Part shown: positions 9,357-18,251 of the stretch, piece after piece
How the letters are laid out: each line of letters opens with the position of its first letter
How positions within the stretch are numbered: the first letter of the stretch is position 1
Assembly (NCBI RefSeq): GCF_001543285.1
Contig: NZ_CP014164.1
Coordinates: 1,240,001-1,304,000, forward strand
From: Aerococcus viridans
GTDB taxonomy: Bacteria > Bacillota > Bacilli > Lactobacillales > Aerococcaceae
DNA length: 64,000 nucleotides
Direction: 5' to 3'
Notes under the pieces: model-generated
What the model saw: the letters and a program-made list of their open reading frames with translations, nothing else
Told to the model about the DNA's origin: nothing
Databases searched by the model: none
Translations under genes and position numbers: made by a program

Positions 9357-10307
9357 TTAAGGCAAACTAGTCGCTTTCAAAAAATCTTCTGCTAGCTTTA
9401 ATACCTGCTGCAAATTCTCAGGATGCGTCACTAAATCTAGCCAATGCGCATCTGTTAATCGATTTCTGATCCATGTTATTTGTCGTTTGGCATACCGTCT
9501 TGAATTTTGCTTTAAATCTTCTAGCGCTAATTCAAGTGGCATTTCACCTCGAATATAAGGGAATAATTCCTTATAGCCGATAGCTTTCATTGATTGTTGA
9601 TCCTCAGCTAATTTTTGTGCCAACAACCATTTCGTTTCTTCAATAAGCCCTTGGTTGACCATATCATCGACCCGCATATTGATTCTTTCGTATAAGACTT
9701 GTCGGTCCGTATTTAAAGCGATAATCAACAAATCATAAGGCGACACATGATTTGCATGCGTTTCCGATTGGTCTGAAAACAGCCGGTCCGAAAAAGTCCC
9801 AACTTCTAAAGCCCGAATGACTCTACGTAAATTATTGGGGTGAATTTGGTCTGCTGCTTTAGGGTCTAAGTCAACCAATTTCCGGTAGACTGCTTCATTT
9901 CCTTCCATTTGCGCCAACATTTCCATTTGCGCACGAAATTCAGGATGTTCCAAATCTTTACCACCTAAGGTTAAGTCATATATAAAGGATTCTAGGTATA
10001 AACCCGTTCCCCCAACTAATATAGGGACTTTTCCTTTTGCCAAAATCGCCTCCATAGCCGACGTAGCGTCCTCTTTAAAGCGGGAAACTGAATATTCTTC
10101 GTCCACTCTAACATAGGAAACTAAATGATGCACTGCCACAGCTTGCTCACTTTCAGTCGGGGTCGCCGTTCCAATATTTAAATTTTGGTAGATTTGCATG
10201 GAATCACCGTTAATAATTTCACCATTAAATGCTGTGGCTAATTTTAAAGATAAACTGGTCTTACCTACACCCGTAGGCCCAGCTATTACTATCATCTTAG
10301 GCTTCAT
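9357..10307 (-). CDS. miaA: tRNA dimethylallyltransferase MiaA
   Basis: 316 residues from the preferred start. Transfers a dimethylallyl group to N6 of A37 in tRNAs reading UNN codons. P-loop GPTGVGKT at 10-17, followed by NGDSMQIYQNLNIGTATPTE, a family signature that binds the tRNA and isoprenoid substrate. The frame is open 28 codons further upstream into recN, but ATG 10305-10307 has AGGAGG 9-10 bases before it and begins the protein exactly at MKPKMIVIAGPTG. Its DMAPP substrate links it to isoprenoid metabolism encoded three genes upstream. Confidence 0.95.
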   Translation of the reverse strand: MKPKMIVIAGPTGVGKTSLSLKLATAFNGEIINGDSMQIYQNLNIGTATPTESEQAVAVHHLVSYVRVDEEYSVSRFKEDATSAMEAILAKGKVPILVGGTGLYLESFIYDLTLGGKDLEHPEFRAQMEMLAQMEGNEAVYRKLVDLDPKAADQIHPNNLRRVIRALEVGTFSDRLFSDQSETHANHVSPYDLLIIALNTDRQVLYERINMRVDDMVNQGLIEETKWLLAQKLAEDQQSMKAIGYKELFPYIRGEMPLELALEDLKQNSRRYAKRQITWIRNRLTDAHWLDLVTHPENLQQVLKLAEDFLKATSLP

Positions 10308-10326
10308 CCACCCACTCCTCCTGTTA

Positions 10327-12021
10327 TTAGCGAAGGTTCGCTTTAAATTGTCGGTCCTCTTCAATTTGTTCAGCCGCTGCTTGCTTTGCAACTGTCGTAA
10401 TATTAGACCCCGTCAGCATTCTTGCGACTTCGTCTATCCGCTCTTCATTTGTTAGTAATCGTACATTTGTGTAGGTACGGTTGCTGTTTTCATCTTTAGA
10501 GATGAACAATTGGTGGTCTGCCATCGAGGCTACTTGCGGTAAATGCGTAATACATAATACCTGAGCCTTAAGGGCAATTTCAAACATTTTGGTTGCAATA
10601 GCCTGAGCCACACGTCCAGATACCCCCGTATCCACCTCATCAAAGATAATTGCTGTCACCCCTGATGCATTTTGGAAAATAGTTTTCATTGCTAACATCA
10701 ACCGAGATAACTCCCCGCCTGATGCGACCTTAACAAGCGGCTTAAATGGCTCACCAAGGTTAGTGGCGATCATAAAGGCGACATCATCAATCCCATATGG
10801 TCCTAATTCATCCAGGGTTAACATATCCACGCGGAATTTGGCTTTCTCCATATAGAGCGCCTGCATCTGTCCTTCAATGGACGTCACTAAACCTGCTGTT
10901 GCAGATTTTCTACTTTTAGATAAATCTTCTGCTAATGCTAATGCATTTGCTTGCGCTTTTTTCACTGCATCCTTTAATTTTTGTTGATTCGACTCACGGT
11001 TTTCAATTTGCTTCAACTCTTCTTTCGCCTTATCCAGATAGATTAGCACGGCTTCAGTATCGTCCCCATATTTACGAGTCAGATTTTTATATACCGCTAA
11101 TCGTTCAATAATGTCATCCAAACGATTCGGATCATAATGCAGTTGCTCTACCTGGTCTGAAATACTTGAGGCTAAATCCTGTAAGGCATAATAAGTTCCC
11201 GTTGTTTGTTCGTAAAATTCACTATAGGTCGTGTCAAAGGCACGTATGGTCTCAAGTTCACCAATAACCTGACCGACTAAATCGATAATATTCAAATCAG
11301 CATTAGACAGCAAATTATTGCTGGCACCTAAGGCATCAGCAATTTTTTGAAAGTTTTGTAATTGATCACGTTCACTAATTAAAGCTTGGTATTCACCCAC
11401 TTGTAAATTCGCCGATTCAATTTCATTGATTTGGAATTTTAATAAATCAACGCGTTGGGCAGCTTCCTGCTCGTTTAGATTTTGACTATCCAATTGCTTT
11501 TTCGCAGTTTGATAAGTTACATAAGCTTCTTGGTAGCTAGCTAGTTTAGGAGCAATTTCATGCTTAGCAAAATGGTCTAGCAAATGAATATGATTGCTTG
11601 TGTTCATTAAAGACTGGTGCTCATTTTGCCCATGGATATCTACAATGTGCGTACCTAAAGCTTTGAGCATGCTAACAGTCATGGATACACCATTAACTTT
11701 GATTGTATTTTTCCCATTGATATCTAACTGACGGACAATCATTAATTGGGCATCATCGAAAGGAATATCATTATCGGCCAACATATTGCGGCCTTCTTCG
11801 GATAAATCAGGCATGTAAAAGATCCCTCGAAGGTCAAATTTCTCGCTACCATAGCGAATGAAATCTGTTGACCCACGACCACCAACTAACAAGCCCACAG
11901 CATCAATAATAATGGACTTCCCGGCACCTGTTTCACCCGTTAGGACAGTCATGCCTGAATCAAAATCGATTGTTAAATCTTCTATAATTGCAAAATTTTT
12001 AATTGTAAGATGCTGAAGCAT
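10327..12021 (-). CDS. recN: DNA repair protein RecN
   Basis: 564 residues, SMC-like. Walker A GETGAGKS (29-36), long coiled coil (about 160-380), ABC signature VASGGELSRL and Walker B FDEVDTGVSG in the C-terminal half. RecN acts early at double-strand breaks, tethering ends. Overall length matches the family. In many Firmicutes argR/ahrC lies between tlyA and recN; here the two are separated by only 39 bp and no arginine repressor gene is present. Confidence 0.96.
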   Translation of the reverse strand: MLQHLTIKNFAIIEDLTIDFDSGMTVLTGETGAGKSIIIDAVGLLVGGRGSTDFIRYGSEKFDLRGIFYMPDLSEEGRNMLADNDIPFDDAQLMIVRQLDINGKNTIKVNGVSMTVSMLKALGTHIVDIHGQNEHQSLMNTSNHIHLLDHFAKHEIAPKLASYQEAYVTYQTAKKQLDSQNLNEQEAAQRVDLLKFQINEIESANLQVGEYQALISERDQLQNFQKIADALGASNNLLSNADLNIIDLVGQVIGELETIRAFDTTYSEFYEQTTGTYYALQDLASSISDQVEQLHYDPNRLDDIIERLAVYKNLTRKYGDDTEAVLIYLDKAKEELKQIENRESNQQKLKDAVKKAQANALALAEDLSKSRKSATAGLVTSIEGQMQALYMEKAKFRVDMLTLDELGPYGIDDVAFMIATNLGEPFKPLVKVASGGELSRLMLAMKTIFQNASGVTAIIFDEVDTGVSGRVAQAIATKMFEIALKAQVLCITHLPQVASMADHQLFISKDENSNRTYTNVRLLTNEERIDEVARMLTGSNITTVAKQAAAEQIEEDRQFKANLR

Positions 12022-12060
12022 TTACATCTCTCCCCTTGTCTAACCCTATAGATACCCTCG

Positions 12061-12876
12061 TTAATGAAACACTGAATGTGCCTCTTCGATGACCGCATCA
12101 ATATCAATCGCGGTATCAATTTGGCCAGGCTCACCTTCTGTATTCGTTAATAGCATTAAAAACTCAATATTCCCAGTACCACCAGTAATCGGTGAATAAG
12201 TTAAATCTGTAACATCGTAACCAAGACCGATGGCTGTTTGCATGGTATGTTCAATCACATCTCTATGGACTTTCTTATCCCGAACGATTCCTTTTTTACC
12301 GACTTTGTCTTTACCAGCTTCAAACTGTGGTTTCACTAATGCAGCCACTTGCCCACCGATTTTAAGAATTGGACGTAAAGGTGGTAAAATCAAATCTAAA
12401 GAGATGAAGGATACGTCAATTGTTGCGATATCTGGTTGACCGGCTACAAAGTCTTCAGGCTTCGAATAGCGGAAATTTGTTTGCTCCATCACCACAACCC
12501 TGTCATCAGAACGTAATTTCCAGTCTAGCTGATTGGTCCCCACATCCAGTGCGTAGGACATACTAGCACCATTTTGCAAGGCAACATCTGTAAATCCACC
12601 AGTTGAAGAGCCAATGTCTAGCACTTTCTTCCCGGTAAAGTCGATGTCAAAAGACTCCATGGCTTTAACTAATTTGAAACCACCACGAGATACAAAAGGC
12701 ACATCTTCCCCTTTTAAAGTCAATTGCGTCGTTACCGGTAACTTTTCACCTGGTTTATCTACCCGTAAGGCTTTTTCAGTATAAATTTGTCCAGCCATAA
12801 TAAAACGTTTGGCCTTTTCACGCGAATCCGCTAATCCCTGGCGAACGACTAAAATATCCGCTCTTTCTTTCTCCAT
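12061..12876 (-). CDS. TlyA-family rRNA 2'-O-methyltransferase
   Basis: 271 residues. An S4 RNA-binding domain (about 3-60, RADILVVRQGLADSREKAKR) is followed by a FtsJ-type methyltransferase fold with the SAM motif VLDIGSSTGGFTD and the later DVSFISLDLILPPL. TlyA enzymes methylate ribose of rRNA; Bacillus YqxC is the Firmicute relative. Sits between the polyprenyl synthase and recN in the usual order. Confidence 0.92.
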   Translation of the reverse strand: MEKERADILVVRQGLADSREKAKRFIMAGQIYTEKALRVDKPGEKLPVTTQLTLKGEDVPFVSRGGFKLVKAMESFDIDFTGKKVLDIGSSTGGFTDVALQNGASMSYALDVGTNQLDWKLRSDDRVVVMEQTNFRYSKPEDFVAGQPDIATIDVSFISLDLILPPLRPILKIGGQVAALVKPQFEAGKDKVGKKGIVRDKKVHRDVIEHTMQTAIGLGYDVTDLTYSPITGGTGNIEFLMLLTNTEGEPGQIDTAIDIDAVIEEAHSVFH

Positions 12877-12896
12877 TAATTCACCCCTTTTTTCAA

Positions 12897-13790
12897 TTAA
12901 ATTTTTAAGTATTTCAAGAAGCCAGCTAATAATTCCACGTCAAATGCTGGTTGAATTGTTTGAATTTGATCTAATAAACTTTTACATGAATCTATTTTAT
13001 CAGACAAAGCGCTTAAGGCACCATTAGTACCCATTATTGACGGGTAAGTATTTTTATCAAGCTCTGCATCTGAATGGTTCAATTTACCTCGTGCTTCATC
13101 CGTCCACATCACTTCTTGTAAGTCATTTTGGATTTGGTAAGCAATCCCGTATGCCCAAGCGAAGTCATCTAATAAGGTAGCAACTTCACTAGAAGCTTGC
13201 GCAATTTGTCCTCCTGCAAAAACAGCATAGCGGATTAATTCACCAGTTTTGTGTTTGTGGATGTCTTGTAGTGTTCGCAAATTGATTTGCTTGCCTTCTG
13301 AATCAACATCCAGTATTTGCCCGGCAATCATACCGTTAGATCCGGCTGCTTTTGACAATTCCGCAATTAAATTTACTTTCGTTTGCATATTTTGGATTTT
13401 AGAGTCATTTGCAATTAAAGCAAATGAATCTGTTAGCAATGAGTCACCAGCAAGGATAGCTGTCGCTTCATCAAAGGCTTTATGGTTAGTCAGCTTACCC
13501 CGGCGGTAATCATCATTGTCCATTGCTGGTAGATCATCGTGAATTAAAGAATATGTATGGATATACTCTAAGGCAACAGCAGTATTCAAGCCAATTTGAA
13601 TGTCAACGTTCAGCGCTTTTAAAGTAGCCAATAATAACATTGGTCGGATGCGTTTGCCACCCGTATTTAATGAATAAACCATTGACTCTTTTAATTGACC
13701 AGGTTGGGCGTGACCGAATTGGTCAACAGACTTCAGAATAGCTTCGTCTAAGACTGGTAATTGGTTTTCCATAAAAATAGTTGCATCCAT
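12897..13790 (-). CDS. Polyprenyl diphosphate synthase (IspA-like, farnesyl diphosphate synthase)
   Basis: 297 residues, usual length for bacterial farnesyl/geranylgeranyl diphosphate synthases that elongate DMAPP with IPP. Visible motifs: GGKRIRP (44-50), first Asp-rich motif DDLPAMDND (85-93), KTG (181-183) and a C-terminal NTYPS segment. The second Asp-rich motif, normally like QDDILD, reads QNDLQE (221-226): the first Asp is Asn and the last is Glu. Only one of three Mg-binding acidic groups is unchanged, so activity or metal use may differ. The start overlaps the stop of xseB by 1 bp, so translation is coupled. Confidence 0.88.
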   Translation of the reverse strand: MDATIFMENQLPVLDEAILKSVDQFGHAQPGQLKESMVYSLNTGGKRIRPMLLLATLKALNVDIQIGLNTAVALEYIHTYSLIHDDLPAMDNDDYRRGKLTNHKAFDEATAILAGDSLLTDSFALIANDSKIQNMQTKVNLIAELSKAAGSNGMIAGQILDVDSEGKQINLRTLQDIHKHKTGELIRYAVFAGGQIAQASSEVATLLDDFAWAYGIAYQIQNDLQEVMWTDEARGKLNHSDAELDKNTYPSIMGTNGALSALSDKIDSCKSLLDQIQTIQPAFDVELLAGFLKYLKI

Positions 13791-14035
13791 TACTGGTCAC
13801 CTTGACTCAATGGTTCTTCAAATACTTCTAATTGACCATTTTCTGTCATCAATTTTGTCATTGTTTCTTCAGCGTTTTCTAAAGTTTGGCTGCAATATTT
13901 GCTTAAAATCATGCCGTCTTGAAAAGCATCCATTGATTCTTCTAATTTGATATCGCCAGATTGTAATTGATTGACAATTGCTTCTAATTTTTCTAACGCC
14001 TCTTCAAACGATAGTTTTGAGGTATCGATAGCCAT
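13790..14035 (-). CDS. xseB: Exodeoxyribonuclease VII small subunit
   Basis: 81 residues, all-helical, with the family pattern SFEEALEKLEAIVNQLQSGD and LEESMDAFQDGM. It binds the long helical tail of XseA in the multi-subunit nuclease that degrades single-stranded DNA. Starts one base after the xseA stop. Confidence 0.95.
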   Translation of the reverse strand: MAIDTSKLSFEEALEKLEAIVNQLQSGDIKLEESMDAFQDGMILSKYCSQTLENAEETMTKLMTENGQLEVFEEPLSQGDQ

Positions 14036-15397
14036 TTATGATTCTCCTTTTATTTTAGAAAATTGTTTCTTGTCTGTTCCAGTAATTTGTGCGGTAATAC
14101 GGCCATCAGCTAATTGAATGGCTAATGGATCACCAATATCCACTTTTGTGATGGAATCTACCGGTTCTTGTTTACTTGTCACATAAGCAAAACCTTTACT
14201 CATCCGTTTTAGGGGTGATAAAAGATCCAGTTGGGACATCGCTTTTTGCAATTGATATTCCTTAGACCTTACCTGTTGGCTCTGGCTATTAATTAATTGG
14301 TGTTGCATATACTGTAATTTTGTCTGGTAATTGACTAATGTAATTGCAGGTGATGCTTGGTTTAGCCTTTGGTCTAAGTGCTGTACACCAACTTTTTGTG
14401 CTTTTAAGTAGCTTTCTTGCGACTGAATCAATCGTGCCTGTAGGTTTTTTAATTTTAATTGGTGCCCTTCATATAGTCGCAACGGTTGGCGGAAAATATA
14501 GGCGTTTTGATATTCTAATAATCGCTGTTTTAAATATTGTATACGATTAACCTGCGCTCGATATAGTCGTGCCTGCAATTCTTGAATGCGAATCAACTCT
14601 TCTGACAAGACAGGTGTAGCAATTTCTGCAGCAGCTGTTGGCGTCGCTGCTCTTTGATCGCTGACAAAGTCAACGAGGGTGGTATCTGTTTCATGACCGA
14701 CTGAGGAAATAATAGGGATATCCATTTTCCGGACGGCACGAACGACCTTCTCCTCGTTGAATGGCCACAAGTCTTCAATAGATCCACCACCGCGGCCGAT
14801 AATCACTGTATCATAATCACCGTGTGCGGACACTCGTTCTAAATTCTTCACCAATTCGTCGGCAGCGTACTTGCCTTGTACTGCGGTTGGGTACAAGGTC
14901 AATTGCACAACTGGGTACCGACGCTTAACAGTTGTAATGATATCTCTAATTACAGCGCCTGATGGCGAAGTAATGACTGCAATATTTTTGGGAAATCTTG
15001 GAACCGGCTTCGGATCAAACTGAAAAAGGCCTTCTTCAGTTAACTGTTTCTTTAATTGCTCATAGCGCTGGTAAAGAGCACCTACACCATCTGGCTCAAG
15101 GTGGTCAATATACAACTGATAACGACCAGTCGCATTAAAAACACCGATACGGCCAATTGCTAAGACTTTCATCCCATCTTCTAAATCAAATTTCAGCTGG
15201 TTAAAAGCATTGGCAAACATAACCCCAGATAATACCGCATGGTCATCTTTCAAGGAAAAGTATTGATGTTTAGCGCGTTTTCTATAATTTGATACTTCAC
15301 CCGTTACATAGACTTGGTGTAAATAAGGGTCCTTTTCAAATTTGGTGGCAATATATTGCGTCAACTGGCTAACAGTTAAATAATTCTTATCAGACAA
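14036..15397 (-). CDS. xseA: Exodeoxyribonuclease VII large subunit
   Basis: 453 residues. N-terminal OB fold (about 1-105), catalytic core containing ITSPSGAVIRDI and IIGRGGGSIEDLW, then SSVGHETDTTLVDFVSDQRA with catalytic His/Asp residues, then a long Gln/Leu-rich helix (about 275-400) that holds XseB copies. Overlaps the folD stop region by 8 bp, indicating coupled translation. Confidence 0.96.
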   Translation of the reverse strand: MSDKNYLTVSQLTQYIATKFEKDPYLHQVYVTGEVSNYRKRAKHQYFSLKDDHAVLSGVMFANAFNQLKFDLEDGMKVLAIGRIGVFNATGRYQLYIDHLEPDGVGALYQRYEQLKKQLTEEGLFQFDPKPVPRFPKNIAVITSPSGAVIRDIITTVKRRYPVVQLTLYPTAVQGKYAADELVKNLERVSAHGDYDTVIIGRGGGSIEDLWPFNEEKVVRAVRKMDIPIISSVGHETDTTLVDFVSDQRAATPTAAAEIATPVLSEELIRIQELQARLYRAQVNRIQYLKQRLLEYQNAYIFRQPLRLYEGHQLKLKNLQARLIQSQESYLKAQKVGVQHLDQRLNQASPAITLVNYQTKLQYMQHQLINSQSQQVRSKEYQLQKAMSQLDLLSPLKRMSKGFAYVTSKQEPVDSITKVDIGDPLAIQLADGRITAQITGTDKKQFSKIKGES

Positions 15398-16241
15398 TAC
15401 CTGTCACTTCCTCTAATCTATCAATCATCTGTTTAAATACCATTAATTTGGTGACTGGCCCAACACCACCTGGTACTGGTGTAATGGCATGGGTTTTCTC
15501 TGCGACATTTTCAAAGTCTACGTCACCAGTAACTTTACCATTTTCATCATATGTAGTCCCAATATCAATCACTGTCGTGCCTGGTGAAACCATATCTTCT
15601 GTTAAGAAGTTCGGAATACCAACGGCAACACAGATAATATCAGCAGACCGCGTTAATTCTGCCATATTTTCCGTTTGACTGTGGGCAATCGTTACAGTAG
15701 CCCCACGTTGTAACATCAATTCTGCTAGTGGTTTTCCAACGATTGTAGACCGGCCAATCATCACAGCACGTTTACCTCTAAAAGTCGTATTTACTTCGTC
15801 CATCAAGGTGATTGCTGAAAGTGGTGTATTCGGTACCCGGCTTTGATTACCAGCTAATAGGTTCCCTAAATGTACAGGGTGAATGGCATCTAAATCTTTA
15901 TCCGGATCAATCGCAATATTAATTTTTTGTACGTCAATTTGTTTTGGTAAAGGCATTTCAATCATGATACCTTGTACTGTTTTATCTTCATTATATTGTT
16001 GGATAACCGCCAACAATTCTTCTGTTGTTGTATTACTTGGGCAAGAAATTAATTCGTTTGCCACGCCGATTTTGTCAGCAAATCTAGTTTTAGTTCGTGC
16101 ATATGATGCACTCGCTTCATCATCACCACAAAGAATAATGACTATTTTAGGGTGAATGCCTTTATCTTTTAATTCACTTACTCTTTGTTTCAATAACTCA
16201 GTTTGAACTTTAACATATTCTTTGGAACAAATTTCTATCAT
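15390..16241 (-). CDS. folD: Bifunctional methylene-tetrahydrofolate dehydrogenase/cyclohydrolase FolD
   Basis: 283 residues. Interconverts 5,10-methylene-, methenyl- and 10-formyl-tetrahydrofolate, with NADP. Signature segments: GDDEASASYARTKTR near residue 40-55 (the YxxxK catalytic motif is Y-A-R-T-K), GRSTIVGKPLAELML at the cofactor site, and the C-terminal TPVPGGVGPVTKLMV. A large repeat element (16351-16505) separates it from nusB upstream, so it may be partly uncoupled from the efp promoter. Confidence 0.96.
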   Translation of the reverse strand: MIEICSKEYVKVQTELLKQRVSELKDKGIHPKIVIILCGDDEASASYARTKTRFADKIGVANELISCPSNTTTEELLAVIQQYNEDKTVQGIMIEMPLPKQIDVQKINIAIDPDKDLDAIHPVHLGNLLAGNQSRVPNTPLSAITLMDEVNTTFRGKRAVMIGRSTIVGKPLAELMLQRGATVTIAHSQTENMAELTRSADIICVAVGIPNFLTEDMVSPGTTVIDIGTTYDENGKVTGDVDFENVAEKTHAITPVPGGVGPVTKLMVFKQMIDRLEEVTGIV

Positions 16242-16350
16242 AATTGCCCACCTTATCCATAATGTAATGTAACAAGTATATCGAAAGTTGAGCCATAATA
16301 ACAGTCTTGTAGTGGCAATATCATTAAATTATACCTATGAACATTTAAAA

Positions 16351-16505
16351 AAGAGGCTGGGACAAAACTACTTTTGCGAAAAAAGTAGTCCCACTTTCGT
16401 TTATTTTTATAAAGATATAGAAAAATACACTCCCACTACTGAACAAAAAAGTTCATAGTTTTGGGAGTGTATTTTTTGAGAGACCTTTTGTCCCAGTCTC
16501 CTCTT
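16351..16505. repeat. Nested palindromic intergenic repeat
   Basis: Outer arms AAGAGGCTGGGACAAAA (16351-16367) and its near-complement ending at 16505 (TTTTGTCCCAG then TCTCCTCTT) enclose two further hairpins: ACTACTTTTG / AAAGTAGT (16368-16389) and AATACACTCCCA / TGGGAGTGTATT (16424-16473). The GAGGCTGGGACA start is seen in dispersed intergenic repeats of many Lactobacillales and staphylococci. It lies between nusB and folD and could attenuate or process the transcript. Confidence 0.75.
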
Positions 16506-16518
16506 GCACACAAAACGA

Positions 16519-17172
16519 TTATTCAGCTGACTGTTCACTGTCTAAGTCTGTTTCGCCCTCTTCAATAGTATCAATATCAACAGTTTCTACTGGTTTAACA
16601 TCGCCATTCGCGTTGGCTTTTAATTCAGCTAAGACGTTTGATAAGATCCCGTTAATAAATTTACGCGCACGGTCATCCGAATATAATTTAGCTAATTCAA
16701 TCGCTTCATTAACTGCTACTACACGAGGAACCGTTTCTTCATCGGTAAATAGTAATTCGAACACAGCTACTCGTAGAATTTGTAGATTCACTAATTCTAG
16801 TCGTTGCACTGACCAATTACCATGGATATGGTTATCGATCATTTGGTCAATCTCAAAGCGATTCGCTTTAACACCTTCTACTAATGTACGTAAATAAGCG
16901 GGAACAGTCACATCTTCAGTAACATCCGGTAATTTATCAAAATGATTTTTAGCTGAAAAATTCTCAATACTATCTTTCAACTTGATTGCATGATTTTCAT
17001 ACTCAATAAATTCTTCTTCAGTTAATTCCTCAAAATTTACCTTTTGACCCAATTTCCTGTGGTTTTGTAGGATATGATTGAAAGCACTTTCCAAAGAAAG
17101 TTGTGGATTGAACTCTTGCTCATAAGATATTAATACAGCGAGTTCTCTAATTTGTGATAACCCTAATTTCAT
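16519..17172 (-). CDS. nusB: Transcription antitermination factor NusB
   Basis: 217 residues, longer than the usual 130-160. The core signature near the C-terminus (AVNEAIELAKLYSDDRARKFINGILSNVL, in parts) is clear. The additional length comes from an acidic segment around residues 45-85 and an acidic tail after about 187 (IDTIEEGETDLD). NusB with NusE/S10 binds boxA in rRNA leaders. Follows asp23-family gene by 21 bp, the order seen in Bacillus (yqhY-nusB-folD). Confidence 0.92.
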   Translation of the reverse strand: MKLGLSQIRELAVLISYEQEFNPQLSLESAFNHILQNHRKLGQKVNFEELTEEEFIEYENHAIKLKDSIENFSAKNHFDKLPDVTEDVTVPAYLRTLVEGVKANRFEIDQMIDNHIHGNWSVQRLELVNLQILRVAVFELLFTDEETVPRVVAVNEAIELAKLYSDDRARKFINGILSNVLAELKANANGDVKPVETVDIDTIEEGETDLDSEQSAE

Positions 17173-17193
17173 ACTTGTTCCCCTTAATACGAT

Positions 17194-17568
17194 TTATTTA
17201 CTTGCTTTTTCCATATACAAGTTTGTTACATGAACGTTTACGACATCAATCGTAATATCTGTCATGTACTTGACTTGGTCAATTACCTGTGATTGAATAT
17301 TTTGTGCAACTGCAATTACCGCAGTTCCAAAATATAATTCTACAGACATATCTAATACCATTTCATTTCGATCATTTTGATAAAGAATTACTCCGGCATC
17401 GCGTTGGAAAACATCTTGAATTGTCTTGTTAGCACGTTTAATCGCTCGAACACCTTTGCTTTGCAAGGCAGTCGCTGCAGCAATATTTTCGATTACTTGA
17501 GGAGCAATTTCAATTGCACCGGTAGCTTGCACTTGATTATGCTTATATGCTTCAATTTTATCAGCCAT
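17194..17568 (-). CDS. Asp23/Gls24 family protein (YqhY-like)
   Basis: 124 residues with a single Asp23 domain (APQVIENIAAATALQSKGVRA near 22-42). In Bacillus the YqhY homologue in the same efp-nusB context is linked to control of fatty-acid (acetyl-CoA carboxylase) metabolism; other members are envelope-stress proteins. Start ATG after GGAGTG. Position between efp and nusB is conserved and supports the YqhY type rather than the stress-type Gls24. Confidence 0.88.
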   Translation of the reverse strand: MADKIEAYKHNQVQATGAIEIAPQVIENIAAATALQSKGVRAIKRANKTIQDVFQRDAGVILYQNDRNEMVLDMSVELYFGTAVIAVAQNIQSQVIDQVKYMTDITIDVVNVHVTNLYMEKASK

Positions 17569-17591
17569 TGTCGTTCACTCCTTATCTCAAA

Positions 17592-18152
17592 TTACGCGCG
17601 TGAAATGTACTCTCCACCGTTAGAAGTATTGATTACTAATTTGTCACCAGCGTTAACAAAGAATGGAACGTTAACAACTACACCTGTTTCCATAGTAGCA
17701 GGTTTAGAACCACCTGAAGCAGTATCACCTTTGATACCAGGTTCTGTTTCTTTAACAACTAATTCAACTGTCTTAGGTAATTCAACACCTAATACCTCAG
17801 CACCAAAAGTGATGATTTTAACTTCCATGTTTTCTAACATGAATTTTAATTCGTCTTGGATTTGGTTTGCTGGAATTTCAGTTTGTTCATACGTTTCATT
17901 ATCCATGAAGACGTGAGTATCGCCATCAGCGTATAAGTATTGCATGTCACGGTTTTCGATATGAGCAGTTTCTACTTTTTCACCTGCACGCCAAGTCTTA
18001 TCTAATAATGCACCTGTACGTAAGTTTTTTAATTTCGAACGCACGAAAGCAGACCCTTTACCTGGTTTAACGTGTTGGAATTCTACAACACGGTATAAGT
18101 TACCATTATCTTGAATAGTTAAGCCTGTTTTAAAATCGTTTGTTGTAATCAT
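17592..18152 (-). CDS. efp: Translation elongation factor P
   Basis: 186 residues, three beta-barrel domains. The loop PGKGSAFVR places Lys32 at the tip of domain I, the residue modified (5-aminopentanol in Bacillus) to rescue ribosomes stalled at polyproline. C-terminal KVDIE-like end is replaced by [14 protein letters not shown], still typical. First gene of the efp-hflX cluster with its own promoter just upstream. Confidence 0.97.
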   Translation of the reverse strand: MITTNDFKTGLTIQDNGNLYRVVEFQHVKPGKGSAFVRSKLKNLRTGALLDKTWRAGEKVETAHIENRDMQYLYADGDTHVFMDNETYEQTEIPANQIQDELKFMLENMEVKIITFGAEVLGVELPKTVELVVKETEPGIKGDTASGGSKPATMETGVVVNVPFFVNAGDKLVINTSNGGEYISRA

Positions 18153-18187
18153 ATTTACATCTCCTAAAAAAATTTAATCATACCAAA

Positions 18188-18193
18188 ATTATA
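18188..18193 (-). promoter_or_regulatory. Promoter for the efp cluster (extended -10)
   Basis: Minus strand TGTTATAAT: consensus TATAAT at 18188-18193 with a TGn extension, about 35 bp before the efp start. No well-spaced -35 box is evident. Confidence 0.5.
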
Positions 18194-18202
18194 ACACATT
18201 AA

Positions 18203-18234
18203 AATGCATCCTGGCTCAAAAAGTCGGATGCATT
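18203..18234 (-). terminator. Terminator of pepQ
   Basis: AATGCATCC (18203-18211) pairs perfectly with GGATGCATT (18226-18234); the minus-strand tail is TTTTAATG. It lies between pepQ and the efp promoter. Confidence 0.65.
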
Positions 18235-18251
18235 CAATCATCTACGTAAAA

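Noticed and set aside
17377..17916. 179-codon plus-strand frame across asp23 and efp
   Set aside because: Spans two certain genes antisense; no family resemblance.
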